A stretch of DNA of 64,000 bases from Mactromeris polynyma (GCA_032209605.1 JASFXZ010000003.1:11038807-11102806), one strand, 5' to 3'; counted from the first letter of the stretch, positions 1-31,273 are shown. Notes: generated by a model from the sequence alone, not told the origin. Translations and numbers: made by a program.

Positions 1-341
1 CACTGACGCGTCCTTGCACTTAGTTTGCTTATAATTCCAATATATGAGCTATAACCTATACTCAACGCGACAGTATGGGTTTACTTTCAACTTGATATTT
101 GTTGACAACATGTGTTGTGTACGCAATAGAAGGAATTTCACATTCAAGTAAAATATAACATTTTAGTGAAATAACAAAATAAAGTCATGTTTGAGAAACA
201 CAAAGACATCAAAATGTATTTACAATTAAAACAGTCAGTGCAGGGCAATTGATAATGATGATGAACATATTAACTAATTGTTCAATTGTTCAATTGCATT
301 GTCGTGTGTGCAGTAAATGGAATGGTTTGAAAAATTTGACG

Positions 342-422
342 TTTCCAGTATGTGGCGTACAAAGGTGGTCGTGTCGACTAATCTGGTTACTACCGTTTGT
401 CACAGGTTTTCGATCGAGTATT
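342..422. repeat. 81-bp direct repeat, copy 1
   Basis: This copy runs from TTTCCAGTATGTGGCGTAC to TTTCGATCGAGTATT. It matches 2369-2449 with only a few substitutions. The two copies are about 2 kb apart in the same orientation, and flanking bases do not align. It could be a fragment of a dispersed repeat or an old exon-like piece; neither copy has a reading frame I recognise. Confidence 0.8.
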
Positions 423-1080
423 TAGGGTTAATTAGTATCGTGGTTGCAAATTTGAAAGTAGATTCTCACAGATATATAATTAAACATTAGTAATGACGTA
501 AAACATGACCAGAATTCCACAAACGCAAGCCCGTTTGGTATATACTTACGTTATAATTACAATGCAGACAGTACAGATAAACAGACGGACGGACATTCAA
601 GCATCGAATGATACCTGTAGTTTTTGCAATATAAATGAAAAATGGTACGTGTGCGTGTAAATCCTGCTGATCATACCAATTCAGGTACAACCTGTAAAAG
701 ACTGCGATGTCTCAAGAAACTGACATAACCTAAGAAAAACATTTACCGCGTGATAATAATTCTCATGTCCAACTTTCATTACGGTCGACAAGGGAGACAA
801 ATCGATTAATTACTACATCTAGTTGCCTGTCCTGACCATAAGAGCCAGTCTTATCTGTTTTACAACCGATTAATCTGATAAGAGATAAGACCCCATGCTG
901 GGAGGTACCGTGAAATATATCTACACATTAAGATTAAGATCTTATCAAATTCTCCTTGTTAGAAGGTTTGGCATTTTGCATATTTAAGGATTTTAGAGTT
1001 TGTATGTTTATATGTGACCGCATACCAATAGATTTCAATTTGCGAATTTTTGGTGAGAAGTATTTTAATGAAATTTTTTA

Positions 1081-1132
1081 CTTAATGTTAACACGGACAT
1101 ATAAACCATTTTCATATGTCCGTGATGTTAAG
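1081..1132. other. Hairpin (inverted repeat)
   Basis: CACGGACATAT and ATATGTCCGTG form a perfect 11-bp stem around a loop of about 10-12 bases. Outer bases (cttaa... / ...gttaag) extend the stem imperfectly. No gene is attached to it; it could be the core of a small MITE. Confidence 0.6.
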
Positions 1133-1206
1133 TAACTTGTAGTATGAATAAGAACAAAACAATTATCTTCATGTTGTGATACATATAATTTTGAATTAAA
1201 TATGAT

Positions 1207-1209
<3 letters not shown>

Positions 1210-1270
<61 letters not shown>
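1210..1270. repeat. (TA)n microsatellite
   Basis: An uninterrupted alternating A/T dinucleotide tract of about 61 bp. A simple sequence repeat, likely length-polymorphic. Confidence 0.97.
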
Positions 1271-1271
<1 letters not shown>

Positions 1272-2368
1272 CAACAGTTAAATGTTCATGATTCTAAATA
1301 GATACATCGTTGCATAAAATATTGGCTACATAATAACGTTGCGTTAACGTTGCGTTAATTAATTGCGCTAATATATTTTGAAAAGTTGACTAGTAAAAAT
1401 TAGCTTTTTTTCTGCATAAATGTACTAGTTTATTTATATTACGAATGATTTAAACTTATTTTTGAATCCAACTGTATGATGATAATTAATGATTGATATT
1501 AGTTCATGATATGTGTGGAAGATCAACTATACACCACACATATTTTAGAACTATTTGTCTGTACTATAATATATGTTATCAAAGAACATTTAGGTCTTTG
1601 ATGTTATGTTAAATTTTATGGGCCAGTATCTATATATTTGCTCTGAATTGAAACAAAATGTTTATCGCAATTGAAATTAAGTTGCTGCTAAAGAAAATGC
1701 GAAATGGTCTTCTAGAAATAATTTAGCGCATCCAGTATAACTATACACCATAAACCATGGTCCAGCGAACAATATAGCACGCCAGTTAGATGCGATAAGA
1801 TCTTAAGTGACCACATGTGGAGATACGGCGCTGTGATCGATATACACATGAAAACGAAAAGAAAAAAATGGAAATCATCAGGTTCAAAGTTAAAAAGGGC
1901 TAAAATGAAATAATTTATTTTTATCAAATTTACATATTTGTAAAGCCTAAGGAATGAAGATTGTAAAGCCGCTTGCACAAACTTTCAAAGATTTCCTTTT
2001 ATTTACTGAGATATTGGGTTTTAAGCCCGACCAGTCCGTTTTTTCCCTTCTTTGTCTATATAGCCATGGTTCGTGTCTTCAAAGTTAAAAAGGACCAACA
2101 TTTTATTTCACAATATTTCTGAAAAACGGAATATGTATTGCAGAAATGGTAAATTTTTCAAAACCGTTTGCACAATTTTGATATCTCAATCCGTTGTTGA
2201 GATATTAACGATTTCCCACAATTCCAATGCATTTTTCCCATACCCACGTTATCGACGGTGGCTAAGCGAGGCGCTATGAAAGTTGGGTATGATGAAAAGA
2301 AAATCTAATAAATTTTTTTGAAGAAGAACTTACTACGTACATGCATATATGAATCTCTGCAAACGACC

Positions 2369-2449
2369 TTTCCAGTATGTGGCGTACAAAGATGATCGTG
2401 TCGACCAATCTGGTTACTACCGATTGACACAGGTTTTCGATCGAGTATT
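2369..2449. repeat. 81-bp direct repeat, copy 2
   Basis: Second copy of the sequence at 342-422, same orientation, differing at several positions (for example GATGATCG for GGTGGTCG). See copy 1. Confidence 0.8.
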
Positions 2450-3559
2450 AGACATTTATAAGATAATCCGAAGTCGAAGTTGAGTTATTAAAGGTAGAAA
2501 GTGTGATTTCATCGGCACATCCACTTATTCGCTGAAAACAGGCAAATGCACATACACTCAACATAAACTAACAAAGTTCAGCCAAAAAACTGAACTGAGG
2601 AAAATGAATAAACGACGTACTGCGAACAGTAAGTCTAAGTTTCAGTCTTAAAGTGTTTGTGAATACGGACACAGGTCTGTACAAAGGCATTAATATGCAA
2701 AATTCCGAAATTTACGAGGATCGATTGTTTTGATAAAGTGACACTGACTATCTTTAATCCGACACAGAGACCGTGTTACAAGGGTGTCATCTCAAAACAG
2801 AATTGGTTCATAAACAAATATTCATTGTCTGATTTTTCCCCAGTAAATTACATAAACACATTGATATTGCATTGAAGCTTCAATGAAAAACAAAATTAAC
2901 CCCGAATATACATTTATCACCAAAATATATACTTTTGAAATCGATGTAAAGTTTTCATTTTGGGTCAGTGTATATGCAAATGTTCAAACCTGTTCAAATT
3001 AATGAAGGAAATTTATATATCTTAAACATGCAAAGGAGGTGGTTGGTGAAATAATATATTTATATAATATTTTTAAAAAGTAGTGCTTTATGTTAATTTC
3101 TTGTGTTCGGAAATAACCGGAAACATACGAAGACCAACCTGAACGAGTCCGGAATCGTCCGAATGCAATAACGTCAAAATGGTCATATATATATCGCCAT
3201 TCTTCTTCTTCTTCTTTATAATCTTCCCCGCCTGTATAGGCGAACCTCTACGTGTAGAGTTGAACTGTTTTATTTATAAATCCGTCACCACACGGTCACC
3301 CTTCACCGAAGTTTAAACACTGTTCGTTTAACTATATTACAGTTAAGCACATATGTCAGTGATATTTACACACTCATATAAGTTCCTTAAATGCACATAT
3401 ATTATGTATCCGCACCAATATTGAAAACCATGCCACCTCCCCTTCGCCTTTTAGGTTTAATATTTGCGAGCATTCTATATCTCAAGGTATGTTATGAGTA
3501 GATGAGTCTTCTGCAGTGAAACTCGAATTTTTGAAGCTTTCCTCTTCTGATCGTTTTTA

Positions 3560-3910
3560 TATTTGTATAGGCCAATAGCACGGATATTTGCTCTTCACAG
3601 GGTAAACACTTAAAGTTTTGTTGTGTAACTCTTTGGGATTCAAACTATATTTCATTCAGTATTGGCGTCCTAATAGTGTGGAGCGTGTCGCACTGTAGTA
3701 GGAAGTGGTGAGTATCCTCTTCTGCGGCTCCACATAGTTGAGAGTTGGGTCTACTTCATTTTGGTTGAATGCTACTCTGTTTGTTTGGAGAATATATGTT
3801 CCAGTTAACATTTTCATTTTGACTGGTAGCCTGTTGATTTCTCTCACTGAGTTGGTGGACTGTATATTTGGATGCATTTTCCCTGGTATGTAGATAGCAT
3901 TCATGTATTT
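3560..3910 (-). pseudogene. LINE retrotransposon 3' ORF fragment, frameshifted
   Basis: On the minus strand, 3904 to about 3735 reads a peptide containing KMLTGTYILQTNRVAFNQ, the conserved block just before the C-terminal zinc-knuckle of many animal non-LTR retrotransposon polyproteins. The expected cysteine/histidine motif (LCGAAEEDTHHFLLQC) follows only after a shift of reading frame near 3725-3730, so the frame is broken. No reverse-transcriptase domain is left. It is a dead, truncated LINE remnant upstream of the phospho-lyase gene. Family recognition is from memory of LINE C-termini; the exact clade is not determined. Confidence 0.7.
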
Positions 3911-4103
3911 CAGTGACTTGTATAGCTTTGCTGCAATTTATACTTTTCGTTACTATCTAGTCTTTGTGTTAGATATTTATTATAGGTTTCATTTGGATTA
4001 CCTCGGTCCTGTGTTTATTATTTTCTCTCAATTTGACATCTTACGGAACATGAATTTTCAGACTGTAAACTCATCGTACTGAGTGCAACATCTCATAATC
4101 AAG

Positions 4104-21566
<17,463 letters not shown>

Positions 21567-22115
21567 TCTGTTCAAATCCTGGAATCAAATGTTCATTTGT
21601 TGATCATAATGAATTCATATGAAAACTGTAAATCGCTGTGAATCTGACTTTCGGCTGGTCCAAATCAAAGACATATGTAATCTTTATAAATGATAATCAT
21701 AAATTTCACTACCTTTGTGATATAAGCATTAAGCCTATTTGAATCACTCTCATGTCTGTTTCTTGGAAAATCCAGTGCTTGTAGAGGGACTGACACTATT
21801 GTCTTATTTTCTATCAAAATATGCTAAGCAATGATTTTGAGAAAATGGCATGGTAATGCCTTTATACAGAAGTACTCTAAAACATTGCATCACAACTTTT
21901 CTTACAAGAGTTTCCTGGAACTGTGTAAAACACAAGTCGGATACTGGTGTACATCCTATGCTAGCGCTAACCCAGCGTAGGTACGGATAGAACTTACTGG
22001 TATCGGACGCTTGTATTTGTGGTTTTGCGAAACATGTAAGAAAAGTGACAATGAAGTGTTGTAGAGTACATCTATATGAAGACAACTACCAACAATAACT
22101 AAGCATATTTTATCA

Positions 22116-22125
22116 AATAAATAAA
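22116..22125 (+). terminator. Overlapping AATAAA polyadenylation signals for the phospho-lyase mRNA
   Basis: Two overlapping AATAAA hexamers (22116-22121 and 22120-22125) lie 550 bp after the stop codon. They are the first canonical signals downstream of it and give a plausible 3' UTR of about 570-590 nt. More distal signals (for example near 23223) could be used alternatively. Confidence 0.65.
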
Positions 22126-23334
22126 ACTATGTACCTTTAAAGAAAATAAGTTTTGAATATTCCTGGTGATTTCTGCCATTATTCTCATGTCTAATGTACA
22201 TACTTATCTTTGAATAGATTATATTTTCATAAAGCTTTCCATTCTTAGTCCATAATTAGATTCATTACATTTATGAATACAGGGAATTGTGAGTTTGAAA
22301 CAATTGTTGTTTCGAGAGATAAAATCTACTTGCCTTGAGCTCAAAACTAGTAAAAATGGTTTTGGGTGAGCACAAAAATGGCATTTTTTTCATGAATCAT
22401 ATAGCAAAATCACTTGTCTAGACCATTTCATACAACCTGCTTTCAACATTTATGTCATACGCTGTTATAAAATAGTTTAATTTTGAAATTGGTCAAATAT
22501 TATCATAATATTTATACATACATACTACCATACTAGACGTACATTCCTGAATTAAATCATTATCACTTTAAAAACTGCCATAAATCAACTGTTATGAAAT
22601 AACGACACTTCTCCATCATCTTCAGCATAGAGGTATTGTTTGGTATTTCTGTTATATACTTCGTTATTGTTGTCAAGCATCTGTGTGTAGCTTATGTGAA
22701 AACAGCAGTGATTTTTGTGTCAGTATTTGTGTTCTGTCTGACCCTGTTTTCACGAAAACACTTAAGTGTGTAGTCATTAATTGTCTTAATATATCAATTA
22801 TATCAGCATGTGCAATCGAAAAGTTTGGAAGTTTTGACATCTGCGTCAGAAAAATGAGGCATTTGTTCTTTTAATTTAAAATAATCACCAGCATCTACTG
22901 GCAAATGAGCAGTAGAGCAAAAATATCCTTGAGTAATTCTTAACTTTTATCAGTCTTAAAAGATATTTATAATTAACTGACTTATTATAACTAACTTATT
23001 TTAAGTTTTTACTTAACTAAGTAAAAAAACTTAAGTATTTTCGTGAAATTTTGGCTAGTTTGTGATATTGCTTATTCAGGTTTTGAACTAACCTGCCATT
23101 TTGTGTTTTGACAATCTTCACTACATTATGACATAGTGATTTGTAAGTTTTAGATGATGAACATGATTAAGACTGGTTTACATTTACCCATTCATTGAAT
23201 CATACATGTTATAGGTTAGTGCAATAAAAATCACCAAAAGATATATCCAGTGACGTTGTAGAATCTATGTGAAATAGTGCTGGTGGGTTAGCACTTTTGA
23301 CCAGTATATGTAGACTTTGTTTTCTGTATGGTTT

Positions 23335-23830
23335 TCATGCCCCCGGGAATTCGAAGAACGGAGAAGGGGCATCAAGTGTTACCTCTGTCTGTCCCTACTT
23401 CTGTGCAAAAATTGGTTTTCAATCAGTAACTCTTGAAAGGATGGGTGATATCAATTCAAATTGGGCACATATGTATAGCATAATAAAATACAGGTGTTTG
23501 ATATTCGCTTACAATTCAAAAATAATTGGAAGAGTTACAGCCCCTTGTTCGTCATAAAAAATTGGTTCCGATCAACAACTCTTGAAAGGACGAGTGGAAT
23601 CAATTCTTATTGGGCACATAAGCGTATAGGATAATAAAATACAGATCCAGTTTATTTTCAGTTACAATCTGTCAAATTTGGAGGAGTTATTGCCCTTTTT
23701 ATACTTAGAATATTGGTTTTCTAATTATAATTGCTTCAAAACTATTTCGCCTTTACACAAAGGATTTGCATTCTACTAAAAGGCCCATAGCAGGGTCATC
23801 GTGTCCTCTGGGTGCATCTAGTTTTTACAA
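23335..23830. repeat. Dispersed repeat with two ~150-bp tandem units
   Basis: 'aaaattggtt' + 'aactcttgaaagga' + 'attgggcaca' + 'ataataaaatacag' occurs twice (from about 23408 and 23560), preceded by a CATGCCCCCGGGAATTCG start and ended by a GTCCTCTGGGTGCATCTAG phrase. Non-coding, bivalve-style interspersed repeat. Confidence 0.6.
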
Positions 23831-24208
23831 TATTTCTTACCAAAGACACGTTACTTGGTTAATTTGTGACAAGGAGTGTATATTACAGTTAGGATATTGG
23901 CAAACATGTAAAGACCGGTATCTCTGTCTAGAAATGTGATGTTAGATTTTTGTGATAAGCCTATGTGAGAGTATGTTCTTGTTTTTGGAGGTGATGATAC
24001 TGTTGTATTGTTTGTTGGAGAGTATTGGAATCTAGATTTATTTGTTCAGATTGACATCCAACAGTATAAATGTATTGGACGTTACTCACTATGAACTATA
24101 CAGTTGACCTTGTGCTCAAGAACCTCAGTCAGGTATTGGGGTCATATGTTGTACATTCTTGTTTGCGATTTTGATTGATTGATTGATTTTATTTGAGTAA
24201 CGTATATA

Positions 24209-24386
24209 CAGTAAAAGCTCAATTATACGACAACCACTGGGACTCCTGAAAAATGGTCTCAATATTGAGGTGGTCTTAATATTGAGGTTGGATAAAGAGC
24301 AAAATAGGGAAAATGGATTTGGAAATTGTGTTCTTAATTGTGAGATGGTCTTATTATTGAGGTGGTCTTTAAGTGAGGTTTTACTG
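24209..24386. mobile_element. Pogo-like MITE, 178 bp, intact ends
   Basis: Ends CAGTAAAAGCTCAATTA and GTGAGGTTTTACTG, flanked by TA on both sides (24207-24208, 24387-24388). Internal 'tattgaggtggtctta' phrases match the other copies. Pogo/Tigger-type transposons have similar CAGTNNNACCTC ends and TA targets; no transposase is present, so it is non-autonomous. Confidence 0.85.
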
Positions 24387-25590
24387 TACACATTGACACA
24401 TATGAAACTGTCAATTTATCAATCACATCATTTCAATGTATCATTATACATAGAAACTTTAAAATCTTATAGAAATTTGAGTACTAGTTAAAAACAAGAA
24501 AAAATATTAATTTTATGGGTTTATATTTATGTTGTCTAGGATTGGCCGTAAAAGCCGGAAAGCTTTGTATATTAATTTGGAGAAATAATATTCTGTTATA
24601 ATTAAGTAATAAGATTTAAGGATTGAGTATGTCGCTCACTTTCTTAATTATTTTTGCAATAGAAAACTGTATTTTTATAAATTCTCAATCATGTATGATT
24701 ATCTGTAATTAAAGTGCCTATTTTAATTATAAACTGCAAACATTATGTATTCTGAGATATGCTGATGTCATTGGTATTGTTGTGTGTTTGAAAAATGTAT
24801 GGAAAGTTACTTCTAACATATAGTTCTGTATTACGGTTGTAGACTGTGTACATGTATGAAAACTATAATGTTTATTGCATCTATTATATTGTTACGCATA
24901 TTTTTATCTGCACGTCCATTTATAATACAATAAGTATTCTCATATTCACCTATGTAAGTTATATGTATGTAAACATATTTTCATATTTACTTATAAACAG
25001 ATATGCGGTGGATATCGAACCCCACCAACAGATTTATGGGAAATCTTATTCTTAGGATGTTGTTTTTGCAAAAAAAATCATTTTAATTTTTTTTTAAATA
25101 TTAATTTTTTTTCATTACAGGGAAATTAAGTACATCATTTTGTCTCCTCTATCTCTGATGCACTCATTTCTTGAGACTAAAAAAAGCCTTGTTAAAAGTG
25201 ATTCATTCAAAATTATTTGATAGTATGTTCATATTGATGCAATAATTAAGTCACCTTATTTCTTTTTTCATTTATCACTTTTAGTCAATGTATGATAATA
25301 TTTTGCAACATCAATTAATACAGTTACCAATACAGCTTCGCTATTAAAACAGTTTGATGAAAGAGGTTACAATCCCTTGCTCTCCTACCTTGGAGGTAAT
25401 AAAATGATACTGGTTACTTTGTCGTGTCTCAAAAAATATATATGATAAACTCCCTGAAAACATGACATAGTCAAATGTCAGGTTTTCTGAGAGTTCAGAG
25501 TCCAGTGTTAAGGGAGTTATTTGAGGATGGAGACCAATTATAAATTCTAAACACTTTTGACTCCTGAGCACTGATTAGATCAACGAAATA

Positions 25591-25774
25591 CAGTGAAACC
25601 TCACTAATAGGACCACCTTTGATTCTGAAGAGAAAGTTGGTCTCGTGAATGAGGTATTCTGATTATTGGGTTGAAAAGTTGTACAAAAATTGAAAACTGG
25701 CCCATGAAAATATAGTCCTGATAATAATAATTTGGTTTTTAATTTTGAGGTGGTCTTTCAGTGAGGTTTTACTG
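25591..25774. mobile_element. Pogo-like MITE, 184 bp, intact ends
   Basis: Ends CAGTGAAACCTCAC and GTGAGGTTTTACTG, flanked by TA (25589-25590, 25775-25776). Same family as 24209-24386, interior diverged. Confidence 0.85.
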
Positions 25775-25908
25775 TATTGTTATGATTATTCTTTACCTTA
25801 ATTGTTGCAGTTAAGTATCACTCATACTAAAAAAACAATTACAGCTCCAAGTTATGAACAGTAGAGATATGTATGTATTCTATGCACCTATCAATATTTT
25901 GCCCTGGT

Positions 25909-25922
25909 GGGGGGGGGGGGGG
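25909..25922. repeat. Poly-G run (14 G)
   Basis: Uninterrupted G run followed by GGCGGCGGTGG-type sequence. A G-quadruplex-capable tract in otherwise AT-rich DNA. Confidence 0.9.
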
Positions 25923-26428
25923 CGGCGGTGGCAGACTGATGCAGAGAATTTACACAATTTGTCTTTTTTGGGTCTAATTCCTCACCCTAGAGCCCAGCAT
26001 TGTGTCTTAATCCCTTTTTGGATCTTATAAAAATCAGCCCAAAATGTATTTTGTGGGACCCGAATCATTGGGCATGTCAAATTTCCACCTTTTTCAGTCT
26101 CAAGTCCTGTGTATCCCCGACTCTCCCCTGGGGCAAAACACGCGTATCATTGACAAGGTCTAGTCATTCATTTATTCAAAGATAAAATTGCCAATCATTT
26201 TAATAATGACTCGGGCATTGAAGCAAGCAAAATGATTTCTATCTGTTATTGAAACACATTATGTTTACTTATTAATGCAACTGTCCAGCTTTGTAGATAT
26301 GATTTTAAATGGGTAAAATTGATTCATTCATCTGATAGATGATGTTAAGAGATGGAAGTGATTCAAGTCTAAATTTAAATCGAATGGATTTGTTTTTCTT
26401 TTATGCTTTAATGTACTGTATTAATGTA

Positions 26429-26602
26429 CAGTCGGACCTCGTTTATTCGACAGCTTTCTATCTGAATATTTGGTATCATCCAAAATACATATCAGGTCAC
26501 AATGTATTTTCTTAGGCATGTCAAATTGAGGCTTTTCGAAACCATGTTTAATTCTAAAGAAAATTCCAGATCTGATGAATTCGAATGAACGAGGTCCGAC
26601 TG
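26429..26602. mobile_element. Pogo-like MITE, second subfamily, 174 bp
   Basis: Ends CAGTCGGACCTCGTT and AACGAGGTCCGACTG are perfect inverted repeats and are flanked by TA (26427-26428, 26603-26604). The ends are related to, but distinct from, the CAGTAAAACCTC family in this window. No coding capacity. Confidence 0.88.
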
Positions 26603-27133
26603 TATTTGGTTTTGTATGGCGATGCTTTTTGACTATAGTATACTATTTGTGACATGTGTTGTCACGCTGTTGTAAGATGTTTTTCATGAATGGCAGTGAA
26701 ACAAGTCCATGCACTTCAATCTATATGCTGATAGACTGGTTTTGCTTTCATCCTACAATTTATTTTTGTTGATTCTTATTTGTTAAGTTATTGTATAATG
26801 ATATTAAAATTGTAGAAACTATTTTGCTGTCGTTTTATTCTTCACTGTGTCAAGTTCCTGAGAATTTAAGCATTTTAGTCTCAACGTTCTGATTTATGTA
26901 TAATCAGAATTATCAAAAACGTAAGCTGTGATGTTACTCTTGTTTAGAAGTGGTCACATGTACTTTAGTACAAAATGTACTTCCATGCGAGGGATGGAGG
27001 TCAATAGCAAGTGATATATATTGGCAGCAGTGTGATATATTTCTATGTTAAACTATGAGAGATATTGGGTTAATAAGAAGTGATATATTTGGACAACTGT
27101 GTAATATATTTCTAAATTGACCAATGTGTGATC

Positions 27134-27150
27134 GGGGGGGGGGGGGGGGG
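27134..27150. repeat. Poly-G run (17 G)
   Basis: Uninterrupted run of 17 G flanked by ATC and TCAAAG. Likely length-variable and G-quadruplex-capable. Confidence 0.9.
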
Positions 27151-30100
27151 TCAAAGAACAAGTCTCACATGCTGATAGCAGTGTAGTATATATTTGTCAA
27201 ACACTAACAATGAATGGTATGTGAACAATAATATGAACAAAGTATTTTGTATACATACAACTTGTTAACAGACAACATAGTAAAGATATTATATATAATT
27301 ATAATGCCGGGTATATGAACTTGTAAGTAAAACAAACTATCATCAAAATAGCGGTCACCTGTATAAGCAATAGCCATGATGTCAACAAAGTTTTTTTCCA
27401 TACTTTTGATGTTGTAGGTTGCTGCTAATTTTGTACAAGATTGTAACACATGCTTCCAATTTACTAGCAAACAAATCATTTTTCGTTGGCCATTTGAAAC
27501 TTGCTTAACTAATACTAAGTTCTTCATATGACAAACCATTATCACTATTGCAATACGTTGGGTAAACAAAGCATTGCCCTTTTAAATGTTATGCTTACTG
27601 GACATTATTACTATAACTATATAACTATAATTGTCAAATACCATGCAGCTCTTCATCTGCATAAGTTCCTGTCTCTGTCTTTTAAATGTGAAAACATTTG
27701 GATAACAAATTATTATGTGGATATAATTCTGTCATATGGCATACTCTTCTACCAGAAATAAAAATATCAAAATTCATAAATTTCTGCAAATAAAATCAAT
27801 AAATTCAATATTGTAAGATGATAAACATAATGAATCTACGCATTTTGACAAATACAGATCGGTATAATTTATTTTCTGTTCTGAAACACAGCCTATTGCT
27901 CAACTAAAATGTCCATATTTAATGAAATATCTGAACCATGAATGAATAAGGAATACTTAAGACTGTTATTTTATTGTACTTCAAATGACCTATCAAGAAG
28001 AAAAAGATGTAATTTACAGTGTTGCGTAACAATTTCGTATAATCGCCAAATTTATTATTTTAGTAATGCATTTATGAAGACATTATTTCACAATGTCGAC
28101 GTACCCCATGTTGGCACGTAGCTATTTTTAGTAACAGTGCATTATCCATATTATTGGACCTGTGTCACAATACTACACGACTTACAGACTGTTATCATGT
28201 CTTGTATTTAGGTGTAGGAGCCGAATTGTCCAATAAGCAGTGTATAATAATTATCAATGATGAATAACATTTCCATGTGGCATACCTTAGTATAGACACA
28301 AACTAACAAAAACAGAATAATGTATCACGTTATCTTAAATAACAAATATTGATTAAAACAGTATAATATATAATTAGGAATGATAGCGAAATATGGCTAA
28401 CTGATTCTTCATATATATGCAGATAGAATTGTTTTGATCTCACACAGCTAAATCATCAATGCTAAACTACAAAAATGTGTCTCTACCTTGCAGTGAATTA
28501 TAACAAAATTACAATTTTAATTGCTAAATTTGAACACTAATTAGACATAAGTATTATGCATCTATTGTAATACTAATATTAATATTTCAAACCTCTTTTA
28601 AAATTGAGATTTTTCTCAAGCCAACTATTTACTTTCTTGTATAACAGTAATAAAACATATACAACAGAGGAATTGCTATTGACAGTGGTAATAATATGAC
28701 ATGATATAGTTTATAAATTAGCTCTTTTGATTTGGTCTTAAATTGTAAGTTCTTAAAAATTAGAGATTGTTTGGCAGTTCTCAGTTTAGTTGTTATTTGA
28801 CACTAGGGACTGATAATGCAGTCAGTAAAAATACAGTTAAGGTGACTGATTATTTTGTTAAAAAGCAAAATACTGAAATAAACAAGAAATTTTACTTTTA
28901 ATGTTTCTTTTCTATCAGCATTTTTGCAGATATGAAGACTAGCCAGGGAACACAAGGTTTTATCACATATATTATTTTCACAAAAATAACATATGAATTC
29001 ATAGAATTCAAGTCAATATAATTTTTAAAATAAAACGTAAACATAATAGTAAATTTTGAAACAATTTATAACATAACAATTGGCGCTAAGACATACTTTT
29101 ATCCTCAAACCTTGACGTGTAAAAAATATTGGTGCATTTTTTATGTTCATTTATGTATATTTTTTCGTAACAAAACGGAATATTGCACACTTTTTGCTGA
29201 AACAGAAACAGTTAAATGTATTTATATTTGTATAAATCAAACTTATTGCATAGATTTTGGTGGATTGATGGGTTGAAAATTAAAATACAACAGTATGTCA
29301 ATTAAGCAATGGTAAACGATATGTAGAGAATACTGGGGGTGTCACAATACGCCAGAAGCATACCCAGATATATCGCAATGCATAAAGCAAAATATTACAA
29401 TATGTACAATATATTGCTTCATTAAACTCAGACATGACTGGAGGTTCTTTTATTTGAACATTACCAGCGAAATACAAACTTTTCATTTTTTTTTGCAAAA
29501 TATAAACATTCACAAGACAGTTACCAATCTCATTTCATTTTTTGACTAGTAATTAAATATAAAGTTTCGATAACTAGAAAGTGATATGCTAAAACAGTAT
29601 CATTCTACTTTCAGCCTTTTGCCTATAAGAAATTTTCATGACTAGATAATTAAATATTGTACAACATAGCATATATCATATCATGATACATCGCAGTTTG
29701 GCCTCACATTGTAAGATACCGGCACATCATGACACACCTACACCCTTAATATTATCAGCTCATTAAATACAACATGAATATGAAATACTGCATGCAGCTC
29801 TAAAAATATGTAGCTGCCCACTTTACTACAATCCACTACACAGTAACCTTATACTAAAAGATTTTTTGGATTCTTCAATACAGAAACTGGCATTATTTAA
29901 TTTAGAAAATAATATGTTTTTATAATGATAATGTTGAAAAATCAGTTTGAAATCAAACTGTTTTTGTCAGTATTTTTTTACAATAAATAAACATTGTGTT
30001 AGATAGTACATGCATTAAAAATAACAAATGTTTTGTTCATTTGAGAAGGCAAATAATTCAAAACTTGTAATTAACTTTTTTTTTCATTTTCTTTTTACTT

Positions 30101-31273
30101 GCCACTCTATCTTCTTCTTTACAAAATATAAATGTGGGGCTATGATACCCTATCCCCATTATTCATTGAAAAACTTAACTAGGCATATCCTGGTCAATAA
30201 TTTTATACTCAAACAATAACAGAATGCAGAACATAGTGTTAATTTATTTTCTTCTTTTAAATTCAGAAAAAATGAACACAAAAATGTTGAGATCGTGCAA
30301 GAAGAACTTATCCTCTACACCGTTTTCAAATCTTTCATATCTCAAAATGATTTAATTCCATGATGTCCACTGTACATAGCGATCCGGCGTAGTGTCGGAG
30401 TCGTGACATCATTTCGCATTCGGCTCTAGGTTATATGATGTGCAGCATGAATTTGCGTTATTGTGGACCGACGAAAAGTCACTTCAATAAAGTGAGTCAA
30501 TATCACATTTATTCCATTAGTTGTCAGAATATCTAACACACAATGATAACAAGTAGCTATAAGCCTATAACATATGAACAATGATTAAGTGCAACCATCA
30601 CTAATATCTTGCCTAACTTAAAGGTGGGGGCCATGCAAAAAATATCCATACTCGCCATATGCATATTAACACGAAATGAACAAGCCCAGTACCTACTGAA
30701 CATTTCAACAGTGAACAACGTACAGAATGGGGTCTGAATGGGGTCTGAATAGGGTCTATTTTTCCAATCAACAAACAAATATTCGTCACACAGACCTGTC
30801 ACAAAGTATCAATATCTAACAATGACAATGTGTTTGTGTTTTATTGACGGGGACACCAATGCTGATAAAGTTATGGTCGCAAAGCCTGTTTGGACCTTAA
30901 GGGTCAGTCAGACACATAATATAACCACTAACGAAGAAAACTAGGCGATCAATCATAGAGCAGACAAAATCTTCGATAAAATGGATTTCAGACCGTCAAC
31001 ACATTTTCACTCGATACGTCAAGGGTCAAACTTCAAAGTAAAAGATCTAATTAATCAACTTAACAATTAATTAACAATTAGTGTAACAACAAAGACAACA
31101 AGAAAACGTTTTGTTTGGTACACACAATGCTTCCAGTATTTCTATACAATATGTTTATGCAACAAATGTATACAACAAAAAATCACAAAGCTCTATAATA
31201 ATTACCAATCTCGTACCGGGTCATTATTCTAATACATATTTCATCACAACTCGTTTCATGTCACATAAAAACC

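Larger units (their letters stand above)
1..4103. other. Upstream flank of the phospho-lyase gene
   Basis: No protein-coding exon is recognisable here apart from a broken LINE fragment near its right end. The stretch holds a (TA)n microsatellite, a hairpin, two copies of an 81-bp direct repeat and AT-rich filler. The promoter and 5' UTR of the + strand gene starting at 4104 should lie in the last part, but I see no convincing TATA box or initiator and do not place a transcription start. Confidence 0.6.
22126..31273. other. Convergent intergenic / 3' UTR space
   Basis: No supported coding exon on either strand between the 3' ends of the phospho-lyase (+) and CHAT (-). Open frames such as 27569-27204 on the minus strand look random in composition and lack homology I recognise. 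The stretch holds three intact pogo-like MITEs, a dispersed repeat at 23335-23830 and two long G runs; the rest is AT-rich unique sequence, part of which should be the CHAT 3' UTR. Confidence 0.6.

Noticed and set aside
27204..27569. 121-codon minus-strand open frame in the intergenic space
   Set aside because: No recognisable motif, composition like AT-rich random translation, no splice or promoter context; may be CHAT 3' UTR.
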